DNA of 64,000 nt, taken from NCBI RefSeq assembly GCF_018324685.1, contig NZ_AP023354.1:3472001-3536000 (forward strand), read 5' to 3'. The notes under the pieces were generated by a model. It searched no databases and was not told the origin of the DNA. It was given only the letters and a program-made list of their open reading frames with translations. The position numbers were made by a program, and so were the translations under genes. Position 1 is the stretch's first letter. Each line of letters opens with the position of its first letter. The DNA comes from Actinocatenispora sera. Lineage in GTDB: Bacteria; Actinomycetota; Actinomycetes; Mycobacteriales; Micromonosporaceae. Positions 1-8,401 of the stretch are shown here, piece after piece.

Positions 1-471
1 GATCTCCTTGAGCCGGTCGCCGGCCACCTTCCACTGGGTGGACTCGGTGGCGAGCTGCTCGGCCTCGGCGACCAGCTGCTGCTTGCGCTCGACGGCGGCG
101 GCCTTGGCCGCCTCGCGGGCGACCTTGGCTTCCTCGCTCTTCTTCTGCGCGATCACGGACAGCTCGTCCAGCCGGCCGGCGAGCATGTCCAGGTCGCCCA
201 CCACGTGCGCGGTGGACAGCTCGTTGCGCAGCCGCCGGATGGTCGCCACCGAGTGCGCCGCGTCGGCCTTGCCGGAGGACAGCCGGTTCGCCAGCAGCTC
301 GACCTCGGTCACCAGATCGGCGAACCGGCGGGCGAACAGGGCGAGTCCCTCCTCGGGTGTGCCGGCCTGCCAGGAACCGACCGGCCGTTCGCCGGCGGCC
401 GTCTTGACATAGACCGTGCCGTTCGCGTCGACCCGACCGAATGTCGTCCAGTCGCGCCCGTCACCGCTCAT
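1..471 (-). CDS. DUF349 domain-containing protein (partial, C-terminus off the window)
   Basis: Reverse-strand reading from an ATG at 471-469 stays open to the window edge, giving 157 residues that begin MSGDGRDWTTFGRVDANGTV. Seen: a short N-terminal beta-like segment with PVGSWQAGTPEEGL, then a long charged, Ala/Glu/Lys-rich helical stretch from about residue 85 onward that would form a coiled coil. Known: this N-terminus matches actinobacterial DUF349 proteins, which consist of repeated helical units and have no defined biochemical role. Those proteins lie next to the dioxygenase-like and miaA genes in many actinomycetes, as here. It is transcribed away from the next gene with a 255-bp shared upstream region. 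The protein is cut by the left edge, so its repeat number cannot be judged. Confidence 0.75.
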   Translation of the reverse strand, partial: MSGDGRDWTTFGRVDANGTVYVKTAAGERPVGSWQAGTPEEGLALFARRFADLVTEVELLANRLSSGKADAAHSVATIRRLRNELSTAHVVGDLDMLAGRLDELSVIAQKKSEEAKVAREAAKAAAVERKQQLVAEAEQLATESTQWKVAGDRLKEI

Positions 472-726
472 CGAATCCACCCTCAGATCCTTCCGGTCCC
501 GGCACCGTGTCGTCCCGGGCCGCCTGCCGCATGTACCGGCTCAACAGTCTCGTGTGTCTCGGAGCATTGTCACAGGTGTGTCCAGCCCTGCGGGAACGGG
601 TCGACGCCGAACCGTGACCCTGGCGAGTGTTACAGCCCGATCCGCCGTCCGGATGCTCCCGGACTCCGGGACGTCGCAGCGGCCTCCGCCGGGAGGGGCC
701 GGCGGTGTCGCCGCTACCGTTGGTGC

Positions 727-1431
727 GTGATCGTTTCCGTCGCGGCCTGCCCGCAGCCGCCGCTGCTGCTGCCCGAGCTGGCGACCGGAGCCGCGGCCGA
801 CCTCGCCCCGGTACGGGCGGCCTGCGCCACCGCGGTCCGCGAGCTGGTGCGAGCGCCGGTCGAGCAGGTGCTCGTGGTGGGGGCCGGCGACCGGGCGGAC
901 AGCTGGGGCCCGAACGACCACGGCAGCTTCGCCGGGTACGGGCGCGACGTGCCGGTCGGGTTCGGCGGCGACGGCAGCGGCCGGACGTTCGGTGACCTGT
1001 CGCTGCTGGTGGCGGCCTGGCTGCTGGCCGACGTGGCGGTGCCACGGCTGGCGGTGACGGTGCCGGCGGGGGCCTCCACGGACGAGTGCCTGGCCACCGG
1101 CCGCCGGATCGCCGCCGACAGCGGCAACCGGCCGATCGGTCTGCTGGTGATGGGCGACGCGGCGGCCCGGCGGGCGTTGGCGGAGCCGGGCGCGGTGGAC
1201 GCCGAGGCGGACGGGTTCGACGCGGCGGCCGAGCAGGCGCTCGCGGCCGGTGACCCGGATGCCTTGCGGGCGCTGGATCCGGCTCGCGCGTGGGCGCTGT
1301 CGGCGGTCGGCCGGGCGCCCTGGCAGGTGCTGGCCGGCGCGGTGGCCGGGCGGCGCTGGTCGGCCCGGATGCACTACGCGGGTACCCCGGCCGAGGTGAC
1401 CTACCTGGTCGCGACCTGGCGGCCGCGGTGA
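727..1431 (+). CDS. class III extradiol dioxygenase-like protein
   Basis: A 234-residue protein starting at GTG 727 (MIVSVAACPQPPLLLPEL), chosen because upstream codons in this frame read as random Arg/Pro-rich shadow. Seen: the N-terminal CPQPPLLLPEL segment and VLVVGAGDRADSWG, then a compact alpha/beta sequence ending in YVTYLVATWR-like residues. Known: the pattern fits the small class III extradiol dioxygenase subunit B-like proteins that precede miaA in actinobacteria; catalytic activity has not been shown for this group. Its TGA overlaps the GTG of miaA (GTGA at 1428-1431), so the two are translationally coupled. A role with tRNA modification is inferred only from this conserved pairing. 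Confidence 0.8.
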   Translation: MIVSVAACPQPPLLLPELATGAAADLAPVRAACATAVRELVRAPVEQVLVVGAGDRADSWGPNDHGSFAGYGRDVPVGFGGDGSGRTFGDLSLLVAAWLLADVAVPRLAVTVPAGASTDECLATGRRIAADSGNRPIGLLVMGDAAARRALAEPGAVDAEADGFDAAAEQALAAGDPDALRALDPARAWALSAVGRAPWQVLAGAVAGRRWSARMHYAGTPAEVTYLVATWRPR

Positions 1432-2360
1432 CCGACCCGTCCGCCACCTCCCCGGTGGTGGCGGTGGTGGGGCCGACCGCGGTGGGCAAGTCGGCGCTGG
1501 GCATCGCGCTGGCCCGGGAGCTGTCCGGCGAGGTGGTCAACGCCGACTCGATGCAGCTGTACGCGGGGATGGACATCGGTACCGCGAAGGTGACGGCGGC
1601 GGAGGCGGCCGGGGTGCCGCATCACCTGCTGGACGTCTGGCCGGTGACCGAACCGGCCAGCGTGGCGGCGTACCAGCGGCTGGCGCGGGCGGCGATCGAC
1701 CGGTTGCGCTCCGCCGGGCGGACCGCGGTGCTGGTCGGCGGCTCCGGGCTGTACGTGCAGGCGGTGTTGGACGCGATGGAGTTCCCCGGTACCGATCCGG
1801 CGCTGCGGGCCGAGCTGGAGCAGGAGCTGGCTCAGCACGGCCCGGACCCGCTGTACCGGCGGCTGCGGGAGCGGGATCCGGAGGCGGCGGCGCGGATCCT
1901 GCCCGGCAACGGGCGGCGGATCGTGCGCGCGCTGGAGGTGATCGCGCTGACCGGCGGCCCGTTCGTGGCGGCGCTGCCGGCCGAGGCGACCCCGGTGTAC
2001 GACGCGGTACGGATCGGGCTGGACCTGCCGACCGAGGTGCTGGACGAACGGGTCGAGCGCCGGGTGGACCGGATGTGGGCGGCCGGCCTGGTCGACGAGG
2101 TCCGCGCGCTCGCGGCACGGGGGCTGGCCGACGGGCGTACCGCCAGCCGGGCGCTCGGCTACCAGCAGGTGCTGCGGTACCTGGCGGGGGAGTGCACCGA
2201 GGCCGCGGCGCGCGACGAGACGGTCCGGGCGACTCGGCGGTTCGTGCGCCGGCAGCGATCCTGGTTCCGCCGGGACCGCCGGATCCACTGGCTGGCCGCG
2301 GACCGGCCGGACCTGACCGAGGCGGCGATCGAACTGGTGCGAGCCGCCGCATTCGGGTGA
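1428..2360 (+). CDS. miaA: tRNA dimethylallyltransferase MiaA
   Basis: 310 residues from a GTG that overlaps the upstream stop codon. The enzyme transfers a dimethylallyl group from DMAPP to the N6 of A37 in tRNAs reading codons that start with U. Seen: P-loop GPTAVGKS at about residues 15-22, the DMAPP/tRNA-binding segment NADSMQLYAGMDIGTAK at about 39-55, LVGGSGLYVQAVLDAM in the middle, and a C-terminal RRQRSWFRRDRRIHW helix typical of the family. Length matches the usual 300-315 residues. In many actinomycetes dapF follows closely; here about 7.6 kb of accessory genes separate the two. Confidence 0.97.
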   Translation: MTDPSATSPVVAVVGPTAVGKSALGIALARELSGEVVNADSMQLYAGMDIGTAKVTAAEAAGVPHHLLDVWPVTEPASVAAYQRLARAAIDRLRSAGRTAVLVGGSGLYVQAVLDAMEFPGTDPALRAELEQELAQHGPDPLYRRLRERDPEAAARILPGNGRRIVRALEVIALTGGPFVAALPAEATPVYDAVRIGLDLPTEVLDERVERRVDRMWAAGLVDEVRALAARGLADGRTASRALGYQQVLRYLAGECTEAAARDETVRATRRFVRRQRSWFRRDRRIHWLAADRPDLTEAAIELVRAAAFG

Positions 2361-2420
2361 CAAGCGCCGCAACGGGAGCGTGCCGGGCGTTCCCGTCAGA
2401 GACTCCAAGTCGGACAGATC

Positions 2421-2450
2421 TTGATACCAGGTACACCAGGGGCCTAGCAT
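2421..2450 (+). promoter_or_regulatory. candidate promoter of the GH92 gene
   Basis: TTGATA at 2421-2426 and TAGCAT at 2445-2450 are separated by 18 bp, a good match to an actinobacterial housekeeping promoter. It lies about 145 bp upstream of the GH92 start in the otherwise featureless 236-bp gap after miaA. The short direct repeat CCAGG flanks the spacer. Inferred from sequence only. Confidence 0.4.
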
Positions 2451-2596
2451 CCGGTTTCAGTCGGGTGACGCATTCCCGCCTGACAACGATGTCATCGGCA
2501 CCACCCGGGCCGCACCCCAGCTCTGCCGCGCCCCGGGCCTGTTCCTCGGACCCCTCCGGTCGCGGGTCAGCTCGCGGCCACCGGAAAGGACGGGCA

Positions 2597-5500
2597 ATGA
2601 CACATCCACCCCGCCGTCGCGCGGCACGCGCCGCGACGACGATCGTCGCGGTACTCGCCGCGGCGGTACCGTTCGCCGGCCAGGCGTTCGCCGCACCGCG
2701 GCCGGCCACCGACCCGGCGTCGCTGGTCAACCCGCTGATCGGTACCTCCGGCGCGGTCGACACGTTCCCCGGCGCGGACGCGCCGTTCGGCATGCTGCAG
2801 TGGAGCCCGGACACCAGCCCGCACCGCACGCCGGGCGGTGGCTACGAGTACAACGACTCCACGCTGACCGGGTTCAGCCTCACGCACATCTCCGGGCCGG
2901 GCTGCGGCGCGCTCGGCGACGTACCGATCCTGCCGACCGTCGGCGGCATCGGCGCGAAGCCGGGCTCGGCCACCGACACGTACTCGCACCTCAACGAGAA
3001 GGCCGACGCCGGTTACTACACGGTGACCCAGGGCGCCGGGGTCACCACGTCGCTGACCGCCCGGACCCGGTCGGGCATCGGCACCTTCGACTTCCCCCGT
3101 ACCAGCAAGGCGAACCTGCTGCTGAAGGTGGCGGGCTCGGCCAGCACGGTCGACGCCACCTCGGCGACGGTGGTCAGCGACCACGAGGTCACCGGGTCGG
3201 TCACCTCCGGCCACTTCTGCGGCCAGTCCACGGACCTGGAGAACGACTACACGCTGCACTTCGACATCCAGTTCGACCGCCCGTTCGCCGGCTACGGAAC
3301 CTGGGACGCCGACGGCACCACGGCCGGGGACGCGACGCTGCGCCAGCACGCCACCAAGAAGGCGCCGGCCACGCCGGCGCCGCCGGCGGCGGCCGCCGCG
3401 ACCGGCAAGGCGGCGAAGCCGTTCCACGGCAACGCCAAGCCGTCGGTCAGCTCGCTGCACGAGGCGCCGACCGTACACGCGAAGCAGCCGGCGGCGAAGA
3501 CCACCGGCCCCGGCGGCGTGTACCTGACGTTCGACGCGTCCGCCGACCAGCGGGTCACCGCGAAGGTGGGCATCTCGTTCACCAGCGACGCCAACGCGAA
3601 GAAGAACCTGGCCAGCGAGATCCACGGCTGGAACTTCGACAAGGTGCGCGACCAGACGCACGCCGACTGGAACGCGCTGCTGAACCGGATCGCCGTCAGC
3701 GGCGGCTCGGCCGCCCAGCAGCAGCAGTTCTACACCGCGCTCTACCACGTGCTGCTGCACCCGAACGTGTTCTCCGACGTCGACGGCGAGTACCTCGGGA
3801 TGGACGGCACGGTGCACACGGCGGCGCGCGGGCACGCGCAGTACGCCAACTACTCCGGCTGGGACATCTACCGCTCGCAGGTGCAGCTCGCCTCGATCGT
3901 GGCACCGCGGCAGACCAGCGACTCGATCCGGTCGATGCTCAACGACTACGACCAGTCCGGCATGCTGCCGAAGTGGTCGCTCGCGAACGGCGAGAGCTAC
4001 GTGATGGTCGGTGACCCGGCCGACGCGATCATCGCCGACGCGTACGCGTTCGGGGCCCGCGACTTCGACCACCGGCACGCGCTGTCCGCGATGGTCGACG
4101 AGGCCACCAACCCCAGCAACATCCGGCCCGGCCAGGCGACCCTGGACCAGTACGGCTACCTGCCGTACGACCTGACGTACGGCTGCTGCAACTTCTACGG
4201 TCCGGTGTCCACCCAGCTGGAGTACGACAGCGCCGACTACGCGATCGCCGCGTACGCGAAGGCGCTGGGCGACGACGACACCTACACGACGTTCGCCACC
4301 CGGTCGCAGAACTGGCAGCACACCTTCAACGCCGGCTCCGGATACGTGCAGGCACGCCAGTCCAACGGCGAGTGGGTGCCGGGCTTCTCGCCGGGCACCG
4401 GTACCGGCATGGTCGAGGGCACGGCCGCGCAGTACACGCCGATGGTGCCGCACAACCTGAACGCGCTGATCCTGGCCAAGGGTGGCGCCGCCGGCTACGA
4501 GAAGTACCTGGACAGCCTGTTCACCTCGATCGACCACCCCGGCCCGACCAACGCCGACCTGTCCAACGAGCCCAGCATCGAGATCCCCTGGGAGTACGAC
4601 TACGTCGGTGCACCGTGGAAGACCCAGCGGGTGGTCCGCGAGGCGCAGCGCACGCTGTACTTCGACGCGCCCGTCGGCCAGTTCGGCAACGACGACCTCG
4701 GCGCGATGAGCTCCTGGTACGTGTTCAGCGAGCTCGGCATGTACCCGGAGACGCCCGGTACCGACGTGCTCGCGCTCGGCAGCCCGGTGTTCCCGAAGGC
4801 CGTGGTGTCGCTGCCCAGTGGCAGGAAGCTGACCATCAGCGCACCGAACGCCTCGGTCGAGAACGCGTACGTGAACGGGCTGACGCTCGGCGGCAGGTCG
4901 GTCGACAAGCCGTGGCTGCGCTACGGCGACCTGGCGAACGGTGGCACCCTGAACTACGACCTGTCCGCCGTGGCGAACAAGGCCTGGGGTGCCGATCCGG
5001 CCGACGCGCCGCCGTCGGACGGCACCGGCCAGCAGGCCACGTTCACCGCGGTGAGCCCGTCCGACGGCACGGTGATCGAGCCCGGCGGTACCGGCCAGCT
5101 GCAGGTCAAGGTCACCAACGTGTCCGACCAGCCGATCTCCGTCTCGTGGACCGGCAAGGGCGACGACGGGGTCAGCATCGCGCCGACCTCCGGCAGCCTG
5201 GACGTCGCCGCGCGGTCCACGGCGAGCGCGCCGGTCACCGTGACCGCCGGGCAGACCGAGGGCCGGTACACGGTGTCGTTCGACCTGAAGACCGCCGACG
5301 GCACTGAGCTGGATCCGGCATCCGCGCACCTGGCGGTGGCCAAGAAGGGTGAGCTGTGGCCGTACTACACCAACGCCGGCATCTCCGACGACGGCAAGCC
5401 CAGCTCCGCCAGCCTGGACACCAGCGGCTACGCGTACTCCGCGCAGGCGCTCGCCGCCGACGGCCTGAAGGCCGGCGAGCCGGTCACGGTGAACGGGATC

Positions 5501-5920
5501 AGCTACACCTGGCCGGATGCCGGTTCCGGCGAGCTGGACAACATCGAGGCGGCCGGCCAGACCATCCCGCTGGTGGCGCCGTCCGGGGCGGCCAAGCTGG
5601 GCATCATCGGCTCGGCGACCAACGCCGGCGAGGACGGTGCGGTCGGCGACCTGGTCGTGCACTACACCGACGGCAGCACGCAGCAGCTGACGCTCGGGTT
5701 CAGCGACTGGACGCTCGGTGCCGGGGGTTTCGACCCGCTGCCCGGCGACACCACGGTCGCGTCGATGCCGTACCGCAACTCCACCTCCGGTGGGAAGGAG
5801 AACGTCGGCACGTACGTGTTCGCCACGTCCGGTGACCTGACCGCCGGCAAGACCGTCGCGAGCGTCACCCTGCCCAACCCGTCCGCGACGATGCACATCT
5901 TCTCGATCGGACTCGCCTGA
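2597..5920 (+). CDS. secreted GH92 family alpha-mannosidase with C-terminal accessory domains
   Basis: 1107 residues from ATG 2597, preceded by the SD GGAAAGGA. Seen: a Sec signal peptide with Arg cluster, hydrophobic core and AFA-AP cleavage site near residue 32; the GH92 opening LVNPLIGTSGAVDTFPG near residue 42; and catalytic-domain signatures NEPSIEIPWEYDYVGAPW and GNDDLGAMSSWYVFSELG. Known: in GH92 enzymes a Glu is the catalytic acid and Asp residues of the GNDD motif act in base catalysis. By alignment these are E607 and D699/D700. GH92 enzymes are calcium-dependent exo-alpha-mannosidases. A NEW3-type beta-sandwich (about 812-902) and a further beta-rich module (about 915-1107) follow. 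Odd: an Ala/Pro/Lys-rich stretch (about 250-310) is inserted between the N-terminal beta domain and the catalytic barrel. Likely role: trimming mannans or mannosylated glycoproteins outside the cell. Confidence 0.95.
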   Translation: MTHPPRRRAARAATTIVAVLAAAVPFAGQAFAAPRPATDPASLVNPLIGTSGAVDTFPGADAPFGMLQWSPDTSPHRTPGGGYEYNDSTLTGFSLTHISGPGCGALGDVPILPTVGGIGAKPGSATDTYSHLNEKADAGYYTVTQGAGVTTSLTARTRSGIGTFDFPRTSKANLLLKVAGSASTVDATSATVVSDHEVTGSVTSGHFCGQSTDLENDYTLHFDIQFDRPFAGYGTWDADGTTAGDATLRQHATKKAPATPAPPAAAAATGKAAKPFHGNAKPSVSSLHEAPTVHAKQPAAKTTGPGGVYLTFDASADQRVTAKVGISFTSDANAKKNLASEIHGWNFDKVRDQTHADWNALLNRIAVSGGSAAQQQQFYTALYHVLLHPNVFSDVDGEYLGMDGTVHTAARGHAQYANYSGWDIYRSQVQLASIVAPRQTSDSIRSMLNDYDQSGMLPKWSLANGESYVMVGDPADAIIADAYAFGARDFDHRHALSAMVDEATNPSNIRPGQATLDQYGYLPYDLTYGCCNFYGPVSTQLEYDSADYAIAAYAKALGDDDTYTTFATRSQNWQHTFNAGSGYVQARQSNGEWVPGFSPGTGTGMVEGTAAQYTPMVPHNLNALILAKGGAAGYEKYLDSLFTSIDHPGPTNADLSNEPSIEIPWEYDYVGAPWKTQRVVREAQRTLYFDAPVGQFGNDDLGAMSSWYVFSELGMYPETPGTDVLALGSPVFPKAVVSLPSGRKLTISAPNASVENAYVNGLTLGGRSVDKPWLRYGDLANGGTLNYDLSAVANKAWGADPADAPPSDGTGQQATFTAVSPSDGTVIEPGGTGQLQVKVTNVSDQPISVSWTGKGDDGVSIAPTSGSLDVAARSTASAPVTVTAGQTEGRYTVSFDLKTADGTELDPASAHLAVAKKGELWPYYTNAGISDDGKPSSASLDTSGYAYSAQALAADGLKAGEPVTVNGISYTWPDAGSGELDNIEAAGQTIPLVAPSGAAKLGIIGSATNAGEDGAVGDLVVHYTDGSTQQLTLGFSDWTLGAGGFDPLPGDTTVASMPYRNSTSGGKENVGTYVFATSGDLTAGKTVASVTLPNPSATMHIFSIGLA

Positions 5921-5932
5921 GTCCCGCCCCGT

Positions 5933-6013
5933 GTTGATCATGGGATTGTGTAGTTGATCATGGGGTTGTGTGGAGGAGACATCGATTTCCTCTTACTCAA
6001 CCCCATGATCAAC
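5933..6013. repeat. GTTGATCATGGGGTTG repeat cluster with inverted copy
   Basis: Two tandem copies of a 20-bp unit begin at 5933 and 5953 (GTTGATCATGGG then A or G, TTGTG). A perfect 16-bp inverted copy, CAACCCCATGATCAAC, lies at 5998-6013, so 5953-5968 can pair with it across a 29-nt loop. The cluster lies 12 bp after the GH92 stop and 80 bp before the asparaginase gene. From recall, GTTGATCATGGAGTT-like words recur in Micromonosporaceae intergenic regions. It could act as a transcript-ending hairpin or be a REP/MITE-like element. Confidence 0.75.
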
Positions 6014-6092
6014 TTCGCGGCGGCGGTCCGGAGCCGCGGCGCTCGGCCGGGTTGGGTAGCGTCGCCGCAGTCGAGCACTTCGGGGGGTTGCG

Positions 6093-7073
6093 GTGCGGAT
6101 CGTGCTGTACACGGTGGGCGGCACCATCGCGATGGCCGGCAGCGGCGGTGCCGGGGTCGTGGCCCGCCTGGGTGGCGCCGAGCTGACCGCCGCGGTACCG
6201 GGGCTCGCCGGGGTCGACGCCGAGCTGGTGGTGCGCGACACCGAGCCGGTGCCCAGCGCCGACCTGACCTTCCGCCGGATCGCCGAGCTGGTCGCCGCCG
6301 CCGACGCCGCGGTACGCGACGGCGCCGCCGGCGTGGTCGTCACCCAGGGCACCGACACCCTCGAGGAGACCGCGTACCTGGCCGACCTGCTCTGGCAGCG
6401 GGACGAGCCGCTGGTGTTCACCGGCGCCATGCGCAACCCGACGATCGCCGGCCCGGACGGCCCGGCCAACCTGCTCGCCGCGGTACGCGTGGCCGCCGCC
6501 GAGGTCGCCCGCGGCCTCGGCGCGCTCGCGGTACTCGACGACGAGATCCACGCCGCGCGCTTCGTCCGCAAGGCACACGCCACCGCGACCGGCGCCTTCG
6601 TCTCGCCGGACACCGGCCCGCTCGGCCACGTGATCGAGGGCCGGGTACGCGTGCTCGCCCGGCCGGCCCGGCTGCCGGCGCTGGCCGTCGAGCCCGCCGC
6701 GTTCGACCGGGTGCGGGTGGCGCTGCACACCGCGACGCTGGACGACGACGGTGCGCTGCTGCCGCACCTCGCGGACCGCTACCAGGGACTGGTCGTCGCC
6801 GGGTACGGCGTGGGCCACGTGCCGGGTGCGCTGGCGCCGGTGTTCGGCGGCCTCGCCGAGACCATCCCGGTCGTGCTCACCTCGCGTACCGGCGGCGGAT
6901 CGGTCCTCGCCCACACGTACGGCGCGATCGGATCGGAGACCGACCTGGCCCGGCGCGGGCTGATCGGCGGCGGGCTGCTCTCCCCGTACCGGGCCCGGGT
7001 GCTGCTGCGGTGCCTGCTCGCCGCCGGCGCCGAGCGTACCGGCGTCGAGGCGGCGTTCGCCGCCCACCGCTGA
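6093..7073 (+). CDS. L-asparaginase family amidohydrolase
   Basis: 326 residues from GTG 6093 with a G-rich SD just upstream. The family hydrolyses L-asparagine to aspartate and ammonia. Seen: the first catalytic motif YTVGGTIAMAG with the expected nucleophile T11; the second motif VVTQGTDTLEET with T87 and D88; and a FVRKAHATATGAF segment with K160 at the position of the catalytic-triad Lys. No signal peptide is visible, so it is probably cytoplasmic. Length fits type I/II asparaginases (about 320-340). It stands alone, convergent with the DUF6875 operon, with a 98-bp gap in which I saw no clear terminator. Glutaminase side activity cannot be judged. Confidence 0.93.
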   Translation: MRIVLYTVGGTIAMAGSGGAGVVARLGGAELTAAVPGLAGVDAELVVRDTEPVPSADLTFRRIAELVAAADAAVRDGAAGVVVTQGTDTLEETAYLADLLWQRDEPLVFTGAMRNPTIAGPDGPANLLAAVRVAAAEVARGLGALAVLDDEIHAARFVRKAHATATGAFVSPDTGPLGHVIEGRVRVLARPARLPALAVEPAAFDRVRVALHTATLDDDGALLPHLADRYQGLVVAGYGVGHVPGALAPVFGGLAETIPVVLTSRTGGGSVLAHTYGAIGSETDLARRGLIGGGLLSPYRARVLLRCLLAAGAERTGVEAAFAAHR

Positions 7074-7171
7074 GCCACCACCAGAGGCCGGACCGCGCTG
7101 GCACGGGCCATCGCGCAGCAGCACCGGCAGCCGCGCCACGGAATCGGTCCGACAAACGGCCGGTCGCGGCG

Positions 7172-7819
7172 TCAGCCCGCCGGCGGGCTGTGCACCGCGC
7201 GGGCACTCAGCTGGTCGCGCACCCGAGCCGGGATCTGCGGCGCGAACCGGGCCAGGTAGGCGGTCAGATGCTGCTCGGAGCGGAGCATGAACGGCAGGTC
7301 GCCCGCCATCATCCGGCGGATCGCGATCAGCGGTACCGGCGAGCGCAGCGGCCGGAAGCTGCGCCGCCACAGTCCCGGTTCCGGGCAGCGCGGATGGAAC
7401 TGGCCGACCATCAGCCCGGCCGAGACGAACCGCTGCTTGACCGAGCGCTGCAGCTCGTCGAGCGGGCCCGAGTCCGCGTGGTCGAAGTCGGGCAGCACGA
7501 CGAGCACCGCGACCAGCTCCGCGTCCCGGTCCGGTACCGCGGCGGCCAGTTCCTGGAACCGTTCCCGGTAGCGGTCGAGCAGCCCGCCCACCTGGCCGGC
7601 GTCGGCCGCGCCGGGCACGACCGACAGCCGGAACAGGTCCCGGCGCAGCGACGGGCCCGCGTACGGGCAGACCGGGCCGCTGCGACCCAGCTCGGCGTGC
7701 CCGGTGGTCAGGAACCGCCGGCTCCAGGCCAGCACGGTACGCAGCCGCTCGTCGTCGGAGCGCCCGGCGTCGATGTCGGCCGCCGACCACAACGGTGGAT
7801 CAGTCGAGGGCACGGGCAT
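7172..7819 (-). CDS. DUF6875 domain-containing protein
   Basis: 215 residues if started at ATG 7819; TTG 7793 (LWSAADID) is an alternative. The start overlaps the end of the GNAT gene by 20 bp, so coupling is likely. Seen: the motif LGRSGPVCPYAGPSLRRDLF, then LDELQRSVKQRFVSAGLMVG, and a terminal RSPVPLIAIRRMMAGDLPFM, which together match the DUF6875 family as I recall it. No function is established. Conserved Cys, His and Arg residues suggest an enzyme or a substrate-binding fold. It is the last gene of a three-gene operon after a PLP decarboxylase and an acyltransferase, so a role in making or modifying an acylated amine is inferred. Confidence 0.75.
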   Translation of the reverse strand: MPVPSTDPPLWSAADIDAGRSDDERLRTVLAWSRRFLTTGHAELGRSGPVCPYAGPSLRRDLFRLSVVPGAADAGQVGGLLDRYRERFQELAAAVPDRDAELVAVLVVLPDFDHADSGPLDELQRSVKQRFVSAGLMVGQFHPRCPEPGLWRRSFRPLRSPVPLIAIRRMMAGDLPFMLRSEQHLTAYLARFAPQIPARVRDQLSARAVHSPPAG

Positions 7820-8401
7820 CCCGCCACATCGGCTGCAGCGCCGGGCTGTCGGGCATCCGGATCTCGTCGCCGAACTCGGTGAACCCGTGCCGGTGGGCCA
7901 CCGCGAGCCCCGCCGGCGAGCTCGCTTCCAGGTAGCCGCCGACCCCGGCGGCGTCGCACTGCCGCAGCACGGAGGCGAACAGCGCCCCCGCCACACCGTG
8001 GCCCCGCGCCGCCGGGTCCAGCCCCCGAAGGTGAAGTAGTGGTGCGGCCGGTCCGGCCGTCGCTCGGCCTGAGCCTGGGCCACCGCCCCGAACCGGGCGG
8101 CGTCCTCGCCCACGGCCTCGATCAGCGCGCCGACCAGCTCCGGCGGCTCGGTGGCGTCCGCCGGCAGCGACAGCAACACCCCGGTACGGGCGGCGTTGGT
8201 GTAGGCACCGCCGCTGGCGACCGCGGCGGAGTACAGGATCCCGAAGAACCGGGGGAGGACCGCGTCGCGCCGGTCGGTGTCCGGGAACACCCACTCCGCT
8301 ATCGGGTCGGTCCGGAACACCCGGGCCAGCAGGTCGACCAGCACCCCCTCGTCCGCGGCCAGGGCAGGTACGGCGGTGTCGGTCACGCTGGTGTCGGGCA
8401 T
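7800..8401 (-). pseudogene. GNAT N-acetyltransferase, interrupted by a -1 frameshift
   Basis: Starts at ATG 8401 (MPDTSVTDTAVPAL) with SD AGAGGAG and overlaps the decarboxylase by 19 bp. The first ~125 residues run to HHYFTFGG and the family continuation LDPAARGHGVAGALFASVL lies in another frame, ending at 7800. One missing base in the C5 run at 8022-8026 (G5 on the coding strand) explains it. Seen: the acetyl-CoA-binding motif (ARGHGVAGAL) and the C-terminal GFTEFGDEIRMPD are intact after the shift. Known: GNATs transfer acyl groups from acyl-CoA to amines. Either the gene is inactive, or this is a sequencing indel in a homopolymer; programmed slippage is a remote third option. The intact flanking overlaps make a recent or technical event more likely. 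Confidence 0.8.

Noticed and set aside
2567-5941. 1124-codon minus-strand open frame opposite the GH92 gene
   Set aside because: Antisense of a verified GH92 coding sequence; composition is Arg/Val/Gly-rich with no motif.
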